This document shows, in pieces, positions 41,676 through 51,444 of a DNA stretch of 64,000 bases. Position 1 is the stretch's first letter. The number at the start of each line of letters is the position of its first letter. The position numbers and the translations under genes are program-made. The stretch spans positions 1 to 64,000 of the forward strand of contig JAIEMJ010000024.1 of assembly GCA_019752335.1 (NCBI GenBank), given 5' to 3'. The DNA comes from Bryobacteraceae bacterium. GTDB taxonomy: Bacteria; Acidobacteriota; Terriglobia; Bryobacterales; Bryobacteraceae. Under the pieces are notes generated by a model. The model searched no databases. It worked only from the letters and a program-made list of their open reading frames with translations, and had not been told where the DNA came from.

Positions 41676-44600
41676 CTACGACCGGTAAGCCGGCTGCCGC
41701 TCCTCAATCAGCGCCGCCGATTTCGACTTACGTCCACGCAACCACTCTTGCAGGCTCTCCATATACAAGTAAATCACCGGCGTAATATACAACGTAAGTA
41801 CCTGACTCACCAACAAACCGCCCACCACCGCCAGACCCAGAGGCTGCCGCGCATCGGCCCCTTCGCCGTAACCCATCGCAATCGGCAGCGTCCCAAACAG
41901 AGCGGCCACCGTGGTCATCATGATCGGCCGGAAGCGTTGCAGGCAGCCGCGCCAGATTGCTTGCTCCGCGCTCTCCCCCTCCGCTCGCGCGGCAATCGCA
42001 AAGTCGATCATCATGATGGCGTTCTTCTTTACCACGCCAAATAACATGATGATGCCCACAAAGGCATACAGGTCCAGTTGCTTGCCGAAGATCAGCAGGG
42101 TGGCCAGCGCGCCGAAGACCGCCGACGGTAGTCCCGCCAGAATCGTAATCGGGTGGATGAAGCTCTCGTAGAGCACGCCCAGCACCAAATAGATCACCAG
42201 GATCGCCACCAGCAATAATACAGTCAGATTCTCGAATGACTTCTGAAACTCCTTCACCGTGCCCTGGAAGCTGGTGGTAATGTTCGTCGGCATGCCCAGG
42301 TTCGTGATCGTCTCTTGCACCTTCTCCGCCGCTTGACCCAGCGAGAAGCCCGGCGCGAGATTGAACGAAACAGTCACCGCCGGCAGTTGTCCGAAGTGAT
42401 TGATCGAGAGCGGTCCTACTTGGCGCTTCAGCTTGGCCAGCGTATCCAGCGGCACCAGCGCGCCGTTTGCGGAACGCACATATAGCTTCGAGAGCGAAGA
42501 CTGTTCGCGCTGATAACGCGGCTCCACTTCGAGGATGACGGCGTACTGGTTGGCGGGTGCGTAAATCGTCGTTACTTCCCGCTGACCGTAGGCGCCGAAT
42601 AGCGCCGCCTGAATCTGCTGAGCGGAGATCCCCAGTGCCTGCGCACGATCCCGGTCTATTTCGACATTCACTTCGGGGCTGGCAATCTGTAAGTCGGAAT
42701 TGACGTCCACAAAACCGGGTAACTTCTTCATTTCGTCGGCGAGCTTCGGCGCCCACTGATACAGCGACTGTAAGCTAACACTCTGCAGCGTCATCTGAAA
42801 CAGGCTCTGCGACGGCTGCCCGCCGATCGTAATCGGCGGCGGGTTATTCATAAAGACCTGGATGCCAGGCACCGCCGCCATCTTCGGCCGCAATTCCGCG
42901 ATGATCTGGTCAATGGACCGCTGGCGCTCCGCTAAGGGCTTCGCGCGCATCACCAGAAAACCGGCGTTGCCGCTGCGGATGAAGGAGACCGCGGAAACGA
43001 TATCCGGGTCCGCCTTGCCGATCGCCGCCACCGCCTGCTGATGCTCCGCCATCGATTCAAACGAGATATCCTGGGCCGCCCGCGTCTGCGAAAAGATCAC
43101 GCCGCTATCCTGGCTGGGTATAAAGCCCGTCGGCATGCTCTTGAATAAATACACCGTACCCAACAGCATCGCTACCGCCACCGCCATCGTCACCAAGTGG
43201 TAACGCATCGCCGCGCGCAGAGTAACTTCGTAGATTCGGGCCATGCCATCGAAGCCGGCTTCGAACCAGCGATAGACCAAGCCATGTCCGCTCGCGTGCG
43301 TCACCGTCAGATAACGGCTGCCTAGCATCGGCGTCAACGTCAGCGACACGAAACCCGAAATCAGAATCGCCACCACGATGGTGACCGAAAACTCATGCAG
43401 CAAACGGCCCACAATGCCGCGCAGAAACAACACCGGAATAAAGACGGCGACGAGCGAAATCGTCATCGACACAATCGTAAAGCCGATCTCCTGTGACGCC
43501 ACCATGGCCGCCTCCAGGCGCGTTTTGCCCATCTCCATGTGCCGCACAATGTTTTCGAGCATCACGATCGCGTCGTCCACGACAAAGCCCACCGACAGCG
43601 TCAGCGCCATCAGGGACAGGTTGTTCAGGCTGTAGCCGAGCAGATACATCACCGCGAAGGTACCCACCAATGAGAACGGCACCGCAATGCCGGGAATCAG
43701 CGTGGCCGGCAAGTTGCGCAGGAAGAGGAAGATCACCAGGATCACCAGGGCAATGGTGAGCAGCAGCGTGAACTCGACGTCCGCGATGGAGCCGCGGATG
43801 GTCTGCGACGAGTCGTTGGCCACCTCGAGCTCAATCGTCGGGGGCAGTGCCGCGCGGAAGGCGGGCAGCATGGCGCGGATCTGGTCGACGATCTCGACGG
43901 TATTGGTCCCGGGTTGGCGTTGCACGGCCAGGATCACGCCGCGGGTGCCGTTGTGCCAGCCGATGTTCTTCGTATTCTCCACGCCGTCAAGCACCGTGGC
44001 GATCTGGTCCAGCCGGATCGGCGAACCGTTGCGCCACGCCACAATGATGGGCCGGTAAGCCTTGGCGTCGGCGAGCGTGCCGCTCGATTGAATGGTAAAA
44101 GCCTGCTTCCGGCCGTCCAGCCGTCCGGTGGGCAGGTTCGTGTTGCTGGTCTGCAGGGCGCGTTGCACATCCTCCACCGAGAGGTTGTAGGCCGTCATGC
44201 GGTCGGGGTCCACTTGGATGCGCACCGCGTACTTCTGCACGCCGAAGATGTTCACGCTGGAGACGCCGCTCACCATGGAGATGCGCTGCGCGAGCAAAGT
44301 GTCGGCGTATTCGTTTACCGTATAGAGCGGCTGTGTTTCGGAGCGGAGGGCGAGAAAGAGAATGGGCTGCTCGGCGGGATTCACCTTTTGCAGGCTTGGC
44401 GGACGCGGCATGCTGGCGGGCAGACGGCCGCCGGCTTTGCTGATGGCCGATTGGATGTCCTGCGCGGCGGCGTCGATGTCGCGGCTGAGGTCGAACTGAA
44501 TGGTGATGGACGTCGAGCCCTGCGAGTTGGTCGAGTTCATCGAATCGATGCCGGCGACGGTGGAAAATTCGCGCTCGAGCGGCGTCGCCACGGAGGTGGC

Positions 44601-44777
44601 CATCGTCTCCGGACTCGCCCCGGGCAGCACCGCCTGCACCTGCAGCGTGGGATAGTCGATCGCCGGCAACGCCGCCACCGGCAGGGAGCGGAAGGCGATC
44701 GCGCCGAACAGAATGATGGCCAGCGTCACCAGCGACGTCATCACCGGCCGTTCAATAAAGATGCGCGAGAAGTTCAT
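41676..44777 (-). CDS. RND efflux transporter, inner-membrane pump (MdtB/C, AcrB-like)
   Basis: A 1033-residue hydrophobe/amphiphile efflux RND pump with the standard duplicated topology, 12 transmembrane segments and two large periplasmic loops. The N-terminus 'FIERPVMTSLVTLAIILFG' and the proton-relay pair in TM4 'VGFVVDDAIVMLENIVRH' are intact. It works with the adaptor encoded upstream (4-nt overlap) and an outer-membrane channel; no TolC-type gene is present in the window. Among RND types it most resembles the MdtB/MdtC group. The substrate is unknown, probably drugs, bile-like compounds or dyes. Confidence 0.95.
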   Translation of the reverse strand: MNFSRIFIERPVMTSLVTLAIILFGAIAFRSLPVAALPAIDYPTLQVQAVLPGASPETMATSVATPLEREFSTVAGIDSMNSTNSQGSTSITIQFDLSRDIDAAAQDIQSAISKAGGRLPASMPRPPSLQKVNPAEQPILFLALRSETQPLYTVNEYADTLLAQRISMVSGVSSVNIFGVQKYAVRIQVDPDRMTAYNLSVEDVQRALQTSNTNLPTGRLDGRKQAFTIQSSGTLADAKAYRPIIVAWRNGSPIRLDQIATVLDGVENTKNIGWHNGTRGVILAVQRQPGTNTVEIVDQIRAMLPAFRAALPPTIELEVANDSSQTIRGSIADVEFTLLLTIALVILVIFLFLRNLPATLIPGIAVPFSLVGTFAVMYLLGYSLNNLSLMALTLSVGFVVDDAIVMLENIVRHMEMGKTRLEAAMVASQEIGFTIVSMTISLVAVFIPVLFLRGIVGRLLHEFSVTIVVAILISGFVSLTLTPMLGSRYLTVTHASGHGLVYRWFEAGFDGMARIYEVTLRAAMRYHLVTMAVAVAMLLGTVYLFKSMPTGFIPSQDSGVIFSQTRAAQDISFESMAEHQQAVAAIGKADPDIVSAVSFIRSGNAGFLVMRAKPLAERQRSIDQIIAELRPKMAAVPGIQVFMNNPPPITIGGQPSQSLFQMTLQSVSLQSLYQWAPKLADEMKKLPGFVDVNSDLQIASPEVNVEIDRDRAQALGISAQQIQAALFGAYGQREVTTIYAPANQYAVILEVEPRYQREQSSLSKLYVRSANGALVPLDTLAKLKRQVGPLSINHFGQLPAVTVSFNLAPGFSLGQAAEKVQETITNLGMPTNITTSFQGTVKEFQKSFENLTVLLLVAILVIYLVLGVLYESFIHPITILAGLPSAVFGALATLLIFGKQLDLYAFVGIIMLFGVVKKNAIMMIDFAIAARAEGESAEQAIWRGCLQRFRPIMMTTVAALFGTLPIAMGYGEGADARQPLGLAVVGGLLVSQVLTLYITPVIYLYMESLQEWLRGRKSKSAALIEERQPAYRS

Positions 44778-45997
44778 TCGACGGCCCCTTCGCTGCCCTT
44801 GACGGCGGCCGCACTGCGCACCTTCATGCCGGGTGCCAAGCGCAACTGGCCGTCCAGCACCACGCGGTCACCCGGGTCGACGCCGGTGACCACGGTCTGA
44901 TTGCGATAGGTCTCGCCCGCCGTCACCAGCCGCACCTCCACGGTGGAGTCGTCCTTGACGCGATAGACGTAGGGACCCTTCTGCCCCGGCTGTACCGCCT
45001 CGGCAGGCACGACGGTGGCATTGGGCACGCTGCCCAAGCCCAACACCACGTCGACAAACTGGCCGGGCCAGAAGAGGCCGTCCGCGTTGGCGAAGGTCGC
45101 CTTGAGCCGAATGGAGCCGGTGGCCGCGTCCACGGCGTTTTCGATGAGCGTCAGTTGGCCCGTTGCCGCCTTCCGCGGCGCATCCTTCAAGGAGGCGCGC
45201 ACAGCGAGGCCCGCGCGCTGCCGGTCGCGAATCGCGCCCAGGTGCGCCTCCGGCACGTAGAAAGTGGCGAAGATGGGCGACGTCCGATTCACCACCACCA
45301 GGTTCGTTTCGTTCGCCTTCACGACGTTGCCGGCGTTTACCAGCAGCGTGCCGGTGCGGCCGGCGATGGGCGAGCGGACCCAGCAATAGGCGATATCGAG
45401 CTTGGCCTTCTCCACCTGCGCCAGGTCGGCTGCCAGGTTCGCGCGTGAACTTTCGAGGCCGGCCCGGGTGGCCAATACGGCGGACTGCTCTTTTTCAGCC
45501 GTGGTGCGAATTTGGTCCAACTGCGTTCGCGAGACGATGCCGCTGCTGAGTAGCTCGGTGTAGCGCTTGGCCTCCGCCTCGGAGTACTTGGCCTGGGCCG
45601 CGTCGCGCGCGAGGTTGGCCTCTCCCTGTTGCAGCGCCGCGCGGTCGCGCGCCACGTTGGCCTCGGCCTGCGCCAGCGACTGCTGGTAGGGCCGGTCATC
45701 GATCTGGAAGAGCAGCGCGCCTTTGGCGACCACCTGGCCCTCCGTGAAGGCGACGCGCACGATCTGCCCGGCCACCTGCGGCTTCACCTGCACCGTCTCG
45801 GAGGCCTCCGTGGTGCCCACCACGGATACCTCAATCGGGATGGTGGCCGTGGAAGCCTGCCCGATCACTACCGGCGCCACGGGCGGCCGCGGCGGGCCTT
45901 TGGTGGCGTTGGGCGCAGTCGACTTGCAAGCCGTCAGTGCCACTAGACCGATGGCCGGCCAAAGACTCCTACGCAGACTCCTACACAATGTTTTCAA
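44774..45997 (-). CDS. RND efflux periplasmic adaptor (membrane-fusion protein)
   Basis: A 407-residue adaptor. It has a lipoprotein signal ('IGLVALTACKS', lipobox Cys at ~24), then a biotinyl-lipoyl domain ('VQVKPQVAGQIVRVAFTEGQ', 'GALLFQIDDRPY'), a long coiled-coil hairpin (~100-180), and beta-barrel and membrane-proximal domains ('ESSRANLAADLAQVEKAKLD', 'IAGRTGTLLVNAGNVV'). It overlaps the pump by 4 nt (ATGA), so the two are coupled. It bridges pump and channel. Confidence 0.95.
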   Translation of the reverse strand: MKTLCRSLRRSLWPAIGLVALTACKSTAPNATKGPPRPPVAPVVIGQASTATIPIEVSVVGTTEASETVQVKPQVAGQIVRVAFTEGQVVAKGALLFQIDDRPYQQSLAQAEANVARDRAALQQGEANLARDAAQAKYSEAEAKRYTELLSSGIVSRTQLDQIRTTAEKEQSAVLATRAGLESSRANLAADLAQVEKAKLDIAYCWVRSPIAGRTGTLLVNAGNVVKANETNLVVVNRTSPIFATFYVPEAHLGAIRDRQRAGLAVRASLKDAPRKAATGQLTLIENAVDAATGSIRLKATFANADGLFWPGQFVDVVLGLGSVPNATVVPAEAVQPGQKGPYVYRVKDDSTVEVRLVTAGETYRNQTVVTGVDPGDRVVLDGQLRLAPGMKVRSAAAVKGSEGAVE

Positions 45998-46126
45998 ATC
46001 AGACCTTCTAGCCTGATCGTAACACCCGGTTTCCTATAGCCCTCACGATGACGTTCTGGCTAGTCGACGGCGTTACTGCCGCGCTCACGCTGGCCATGCT
46101 TCACAACACCAGGTCGGTAGTAGAAT

Positions 46127-48520
46127 ATGCGCGTGGTGAAGCAAAAGAATTGGACGGACGTTAAGGCAGGTCTGGCTGGACTTGCGCTGATCCTGGCCGC
46201 GACGGTTCCGTGCCATGCCCAGGCACCGCGAATGTTCCTCGACCGCTACTGCGCGGCGTGCCACAACGCCAGCACGAAGAGTGGCGGCCTCAATCTGCTC
46301 CAGGCCGGCTCCTCCAAAGTCGCCGCCGAGCCCGAACTCTGGGAGAAAGTCGTCCGGAAGCTGCGCACGGGTGTCATGCCACCTCCGAACGTTCCTCAAC
46401 CGGCCATTGCGGAGCGCGTGGCGGTGTTGAAGTCGCTCGAGTCCTCGCTCGATGCCGCCTCAGCGGCGAACCCGAACCCTGGCCGCACCGAGACCTTGCG
46501 GCGTCTGAATCGCACCGAATACCAGCACGCGATCCGGGATCTTCTGGCCTTGGACATCGACGCGGCGTCGCTGCTGCCGGCCGACGAAAGCGGGCACGGC
46601 TTCGACAACGTCAATGTCGGCGACCTGTCGCCGACCCTCCTGAACCGTTACATCTCCGCCGCGCAGAAGATCAGCCGCCTCGCCGTGGGTACGCAAGCTT
46701 CGCTCCAGAACGACACCATCCGGCTGCCGGCCGACCTCACCCAGGAGGGCCATTTGCCCGGGCTGCCCGCGGGCACGCGCGGCGGCGTATCGACACCCTA
46801 TACGTTCCCCCAGGACGGCGATTACGAAATTCAGATCTCCCTCATGCGCGACCTGGCCGGCGTCATCAGCGGCTTGCGCGACGCGCGCTCGCATGAGATG
46901 CTCCTGCTGATTGACCGTGCACCGGTACACAGCTTCGCCATCTCCCGAGCTTCCCTGGGTAACGAGACGCTGAACGAGAAGATCCTGAAAGCGCGAATTC
47001 CCGTCAAGGCCGGTCCCCACCTCCTGGCCGTCACTTTCGTCAAAGAAGGCTCGTCACTCGGCGAAACTCCCCGGCTGCCCACTGAATCGCGCTTCAACGA
47101 CCGGCGCTATCCCCGCACCGCGCCCGCCGTGGACCAGATCTCCATCACCGGCCCCTACACGCCCAAAGGTCCGGGCGACACTCCCAGCCGGCGCCGGTTG
47201 TTTGTCTGCCGCCCCACGACGCAGGATCAGGAAGAGACTTGCGCGACGCGCATTCTCTCGACGCTGATGCGGCGCGCCTACCGGCGCCCGGTCTCCGCAG
47301 CCGACGTCGCCGGGCCGATGGCCTTCTACCGGAAGGCCTTCTACCGAAAGGATCGGGCGACGGGCGACTTTGACCAGGGCATCACCTTTGACCAGGGCAT
47401 CACCATGGCCGTCACGGCCGTGCTCACCAACCCCAGATTCCTGTTCCGCGTGGAAAGCGACCCCGCCAAGGTCCCGGCCGGCGGCGTCTATCGCCTCAAC
47501 GATCTCGATCTGGCCTCACGCCTCTCGTTCTTCCTGTGGAGCAGCATTCCCGACGACGAACTCCTTCGCGTCGCCGAGCAAGGCCGGCTGAGTGAGCCGG
47601 AGGAACTCGAGAAGCAGACGCGCCGTCTGCTGGCCGATCGCCGGTCCTTCAATCTCGCCACCAACTTCGCCGGACAGTGGCTGCGTCTGCGCAATATCGA
47701 CGAAGTGAATCCCAGCGGCAATCTCTTTCGCGACTTCGACGACAACCTGCGGCAGGCCTTCCGGCAGGAGACGGAGCTTTTCTTCGACAGCATCGTCCGT
47801 GAGGATCGCAGCGCGCTCACGCTCCTGAAATCGGACTACACGTTCCTCAACGAACGCCTGGCCAAGCACTACGGCATCCCCGGCGTCTACGGCAGCCGCT
47901 TTCGCCGCGTGGGTCTCCCGCCCGGCAGTCAGCGGGGCGGCCTGCTGCGCCAGGGCAGCGTGCTCTCGGTGACGTCCTATGCCACGCGCACCTCGCCCGT
48001 GCTGCGCGGCGTGCTGATCTTGAAGAACCTCATCGGCGCGCCGCCGCCCGCGCCCCCGCCCGACGTGCCCGCGCTCGATGAAGGCACCATGGCCGCCAAC
48101 CTTCCCATGCGCCAGCGGCTGGCCGCGCATCGCAGCAACCCCGTGTGCGCCAGTTGCCACCGCACCATCGATCCGCTCGGCTTCTCGCTCGAAAACTTCG
48201 ACGCCATCGGCCATTGGCGAGACCTGGAGGTGGAGGATCAGCCCGTGGATGCGTCAGGAGCCGTCCCGGGTGACCGCGCCTTCCAAGGCGTGGCTGGGCT
48301 CGAAGACTCGTTGCTGCGCCACCCCGAAGTCTTTGCCACCACGCTTACCGAAAACCTGCTCACCTTTGCGCTCGGGCGCGGGGTCGAATATTATGATGCT
48401 GCCGCCGTGCGCAAGATCGTAGCCACCGCCGAAAAGGATGGCTACCGCTTCTCGTCCCTGATCCTGGGCATCGTCAAGAGTGCTCCGTTCCAAATGAGGC
48501 GCGCCGAAGGCGCCCGCTAG
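46127..48520 (+). CDS. Exported DUF1592-family c-type cytochrome-like protein
   Basis: A 797-residue exported protein of the DUF1587-DUF1592-DUF1588-DUF1585 group. The signal is at ~14-32. Two haem-c motifs are present, C-A-A-C-H (42-46) and C-A-S-C-H (674-678). 'RTETLRRLNRTEYQHAIRDLL' begins DUF1587, 'FFLWSSIPDDELL' is DUF1592, and the C-terminal 'CHRTIDPLGFSLENFDAIG' is the DUF1588 signature. Two in-frame duplications lie at 399-426 (see repeats). Function is unknown for the family, which is typical of Planctomycetes, Verrucomicrobia and Acidobacteria. It heads a three-gene cassette, the next gene starting 10 nt on. Confidence 0.93.
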   Translation: MRVVKQKNWTDVKAGLAGLALILAATVPCHAQAPRMFLDRYCAACHNASTKSGGLNLLQAGSSKVAAEPELWEKVVRKLRTGVMPPPNVPQPAIAERVAVLKSLESSLDAASAANPNPGRTETLRRLNRTEYQHAIRDLLALDIDAASLLPADESGHGFDNVNVGDLSPTLLNRYISAAQKISRLAVGTQASLQNDTIRLPADLTQEGHLPGLPAGTRGGVSTPYTFPQDGDYEIQISLMRDLAGVISGLRDARSHEMLLLIDRAPVHSFAISRASLGNETLNEKILKARIPVKAGPHLLAVTFVKEGSSLGETPRLPTESRFNDRRYPRTAPAVDQISITGPYTPKGPGDTPSRRRLFVCRPTTQDQEETCATRILSTLMRRAYRRPVSAADVAGPMAFYRKAFYRKDRATGDFDQGITFDQGITMAVTAVLTNPRFLFRVESDPAKVPAGGVYRLNDLDLASRLSFFLWSSIPDDELLRVAEQGRLSEPEELEKQTRRLLADRRSFNLATNFAGQWLRLRNIDEVNPSGNLFRDFDDNLRQAFRQETELFFDSIVREDRSALTLLKSDYTFLNERLAKHYGIPGVYGSRFRRVGLPPGSQRGGLLRQGSVLSVTSYATRTSPVLRGVLILKNLIGAPPPAPPPDVPALDEGTMAANLPMRQRLAAHRSNPVCASCHRTIDPLGFSLENFDAIGHWRDLEVEDQPVDASGAVPGDRAFQGVAGLEDSLLRHPEVFATTLTENLLTFALGRGVEYYDAAAVRKIVATAEKDGYRFSSLILGIVKSAPFQMRRAEGAR
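47321..47404 (+). repeat. Two adjacent in-frame tandem duplications within the DUF1592 gene
   Basis: GCCTTCTACCGGAAG (47321-47335) is repeated with one change at 47336-47350, adding five residues. TTTGACCAGGGCATCACC (47369-47386) is repeated perfectly at 47387-47404, adding six residues. Both lie within 84 bp and keep the frame, indicating recent slippage or duplication. Confidence 0.95.
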
Positions 48521-48530
48521 CGAGGAAAAC

Positions 48531-49880
48531 ATGACCTTTCTCACGAAAAAAGCGATCCCGCGACGCGCCATGCTGAGAAGCGCCCAGGCCGCTCTCGCCC
48601 TGCCGATGCTCGACGCCATGATCCCCGCCGCCACCGCCTGGGCCGCCACGCCCGCCAAACCCGTCAAGCGGCTCGGCTTTGTTTTTATTCCCATGGGCTG
48701 CGACCAGGACCGCTGGACCCCGGCTGGCCAAGGCAAACTCGGCGAACTCTCCCCGATCCTGCAGCCGCTCGAACCGGTGAAGGATCAGCTCTCCGTCATC
48801 ACCAATCTGCGCCTGCAGGGCGCCTACCCCGGCACGCATGACACGTCAAATTCCGCGTTTCTCAGCGCCGCCAGCGCCAAGCATACCGAGAGTTCGGACT
48901 ATTTCTCCGGCACCACGGTGGACCAGGTGGCCGCCAGAGAGCTCGGCCGCGACACGCAAGTCGCCTCTCTGCAACTGGCCATGGATCTGAATCCGCTGGC
49001 CGGGGTTTGCAACAACGGCTACTCGTGCGTCTATCAGAATTGCCTCTCCTGGTCGTCGCCCACCACTCCGCTGCCCTCCGAGGCCCATCCGCGCGTCGTC
49101 TTCGAACGCCTCTTCGGCGAAGGCGGCAACGCCCAAGCCCGCCGCGCCGCGCTGCACAATCGGGCCAGCCTGCTCGATTCGTTCACCAAAGAGATCGCCG
49201 GCTTTCAGCAGCGCCTGGGCGCGCCGGATCGCGCCCGGCTGGACCAGTATCTCGACAGCGTCCATCAGGTGGAACGCGAGATCTCCCGCGCCGAGCAAGC
49301 CGTCGCCCAGAATCAGACGCCCGACCTCGAGCGGCCGGTGGGCGTTCCCGCCGCCTTTGCCGACCACGCCAAGCTGATGTTCGACCTGCAGATCCTCGCC
49401 TTTCAGGCCGACATCACCCGCGTCATCGCCTTTCAGTTCACCCGGGAGCAAAGCAATCGGACGTATCCGGAGATCGGTGTCCGCGATCCCCACCATCCCA
49501 CCAGTCATCACGGCAATGACCCGGTTAAGGTGGCGCAAATTGCGAAGATCAATACCTACCACATCTCCCTGTTTTCCCAATTCCTCCAGCGCCTGCAGGC
49601 GGCCAAGGAGGGCAACGGCTCGCTCCTCGATCACACGGTTTACCTGTATGGCAGCGGCATGGGCAACCCCAGCTTGCACGATCACGAAAACCTTCCCATC
49701 CTGGTCGCGGGTGGCAGAGCCACGGGCCTCAAGGGCGGGCGCCACATCCGTTACGAGAAGGGAACGAACCTCGCGAACCTCCACCTCACGCTGCTCGATC
49801 AAGTGGGCGTCCGCGTGGATTCCTTCGGCGACAGCACCGCGAAGGTCGAAGATCTTTTTGAGCGAGTGGATGTGGGCTAA
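48531..49880 (+). CDS. DUF1552 family exported protein
   Basis: A 449-residue protein with a twin-arginine signal ('IPRRAMLRSAQAALALPML', then an Ala-rich region). The body matches DUF1552: 'KPVKRLGFVFIPMGCDQDRW', 'HDTSNSAFLSA', 'DQVAARELGRDTQVASLQLA' and 'HHGNDPVKVAQIAKINTYHI' near the C-terminus. It is always encoded with DUF1592 cytochromes in Planctomycetes and Acidobacteria, and has no known reaction. A Tat route implies folding, perhaps with a cofactor, before export. The next gene starts 5 nt downstream. Confidence 0.92.
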   Translation: MTFLTKKAIPRRAMLRSAQAALALPMLDAMIPAATAWAATPAKPVKRLGFVFIPMGCDQDRWTPAGQGKLGELSPILQPLEPVKDQLSVITNLRLQGAYPGTHDTSNSAFLSAASAKHTESSDYFSGTTVDQVAARELGRDTQVASLQLAMDLNPLAGVCNNGYSCVYQNCLSWSSPTTPLPSEAHPRVVFERLFGEGGNAQARRAALHNRASLLDSFTKEIAGFQQRLGAPDRARLDQYLDSVHQVEREISRAEQAVAQNQTPDLERPVGVPAAFADHAKLMFDLQILAFQADITRVIAFQFTREQSNRTYPEIGVRDPHHPTSHHGNDPVKVAQIAKINTYHISLFSQFLQRLQAAKEGNGSLLDHTVYLYGSGMGNPSLHDHENLPILVAGGRATGLKGGRHIRYEKGTNLANLHLTLLDQVGVRVDSFGDSTAKVEDLFERVDVG

Positions 49881-49885
49881 CGGAC

Positions 49886-51394
49886 ATGAAGCCGTCACTG
49901 AAGCACTCGATCACCGCACTCTTCCTGCTCGCCACCTACTCTCTTTCCGCTGCCGACGCCCCCCTGGCCGACGCCACCGAACGACGCGACACCGCCGCCA
50001 GAAACCAACTCCTCGCCCAGGGCGCGAATGTCAACGCCGCCCAGGTGGACGGCGCCACCGCACTGCATTGGGCCGTATTCCACGATGACGCGGAAGCGGT
50101 TACCGCCCTCCTCCGCGCCGGCGCCAAGGCGAACACCCTGAACCGCTATGGCGTCCCACCCCTCGCGGCGGCCTGCACCAATGGCAACGCTGTGATCATG
50201 AACCAACTGCTCGCAGCCGGCGCCGACCCGAACGCCGAGCTCAAGGGCGGCGAGACCATGCTCATGCTGGCGGCCCGCGCCGGCCACGTGGATGCCGTCA
50301 AAGCGCTCCTGGCGCGCGGCGCCAAAGTCGACGCTCGCGAACGGCTCGGCCAGACGGCCCTCATGTGGGCTGCTGCCGAGGGCCACACGGCGGTGGTCGT
50401 CGCGCTGCTGGAGGCCAAAACTGACCTCCACGCCGCCGCCGAATCCGGCCATGAGGCCTTCTTTTATGCCATTCGCGCCGGCCACCAGGAAACCGTGCGC
50501 GCCCTGCTCGCCGCCGGCGCCGACGCCAAAACGCTCCTCCGTTCCACGAAGGGGCCGCGCGTCACTCCCCTCTCACTAGCGGTCCTCAACGGCCACTTCG
50601 AACTCGCGATCGCCCTGGTCGACGCCGGTGCCGATCCCAACGACGTGCGCACCGGCTTCACGCCCCTCCACATGATCGCCGGCGTGCGGAAGCCCGACTC
50701 GAGCGACATCAGCGATCCCGCCCCGGCCACCGGCGCCGGCCGCCTGTCGAGTGCCGGCTTCGTGCGTGAAATCGTCAAGCGCGGCGCCAACGTCAATGCC
50801 CGGCTGCCCCAGGGCTCGCCGAAGCAACAACCCAACACGTCGTCGAGCATCGGGACCGTAGGCGCCACGCCTTTCCTCTTCGCCGCCGACCGCGGCGACG
50901 TCCCCCTGATGCGCCTGCTGCTGAAACTGGGCGCCGATCCCCTTCTCCCCAACGCCGAAGGCACCACCCCGCTGCTCGCCGCCGCCGGAGTCGGCACCAA
51001 TGAGCCCCAGGAAGAAGCGGGTGAGGAAAGCGAAGCCGTGGAAGCGGTAAAGCTTTTGCTCGACCTCGGCGCCAGCGTGAACACCGTGGACCAGAACGGC
51101 GACACGGCCATGCACGGCGCCGCCTACAACATCAGCCCCCTGGTCGTAAAGCTCCTGGCGGAGCGCGGCGCTGACCCGCAAATCTGGAGCAAACCCAACC
51201 AGGCCGGCGGAACGCCTTTATTCATCGCCGAAGGCTACATCAGCCGCCTCCCACGCCCCGACGCCCCCACCATCGCGGCCATCACCCAACTGATGGTGAA
51301 AGCGGGTATCTCCACGGGAGGCCCCCGGCCGAAGATCATCGACAGCTACGAGAAGCCCGCCGCTCCCGCTACGCCCACGGCACCGCCGAAGTGA
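49886..51394 (+). CDS. Exported ankyrin-repeat protein
   Basis: A 502-residue protein with a signal peptide ('LFLLATYSLSA') and about nine ankyrin repeats, recognised by recurring 'DGATALHWAVFHDDAEAVTALL', 'GNAVIMNQLLAAGADPN', 'GQTALMWAAAEGHTAVVVALL' and 'NGDTAMHGAAYNISPLVVKLL'. The C-terminal tail (~475-502) is Pro/Ala-rich. Ankyrin domains bind partner proteins, so it may be a receptor for the two cassette proteins outside the cytoplasm. It follows DUF1552 by 5 nt. Confidence 0.94.
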   Translation: MKPSLKHSITALFLLATYSLSAADAPLADATERRDTAARNQLLAQGANVNAAQVDGATALHWAVFHDDAEAVTALLRAGAKANTLNRYGVPPLAAACTNGNAVIMNQLLAAGADPNAELKGGETMLMLAARAGHVDAVKALLARGAKVDARERLGQTALMWAAAEGHTAVVVALLEAKTDLHAAAESGHEAFFYAIRAGHQETVRALLAAGADAKTLLRSTKGPRVTPLSLAVLNGHFELAIALVDAGADPNDVRTGFTPLHMIAGVRKPDSSDISDPAPATGAGRLSSAGFVREIVKRGANVNARLPQGSPKQQPNTSSSIGTVGATPFLFAADRGDVPLMRLLLKLGADPLLPNAEGTTPLLAAAGVGTNEPQEEAGEESEAVEAVKLLLDLGASVNTVDQNGDTAMHGAAYNISPLVVKLLAERGADPQIWSKPNQAGGTPLFIAEGYISRLPRPDAPTIAAITQLMVKAGISTGGPRPKIIDSYEKPAAPATPTAPPK

Positions 51395-51444
51395 CGGCCC
51401 CGCCCCACAAGCCCGGGAAGATCGCATATGATAACCGAAACTCC

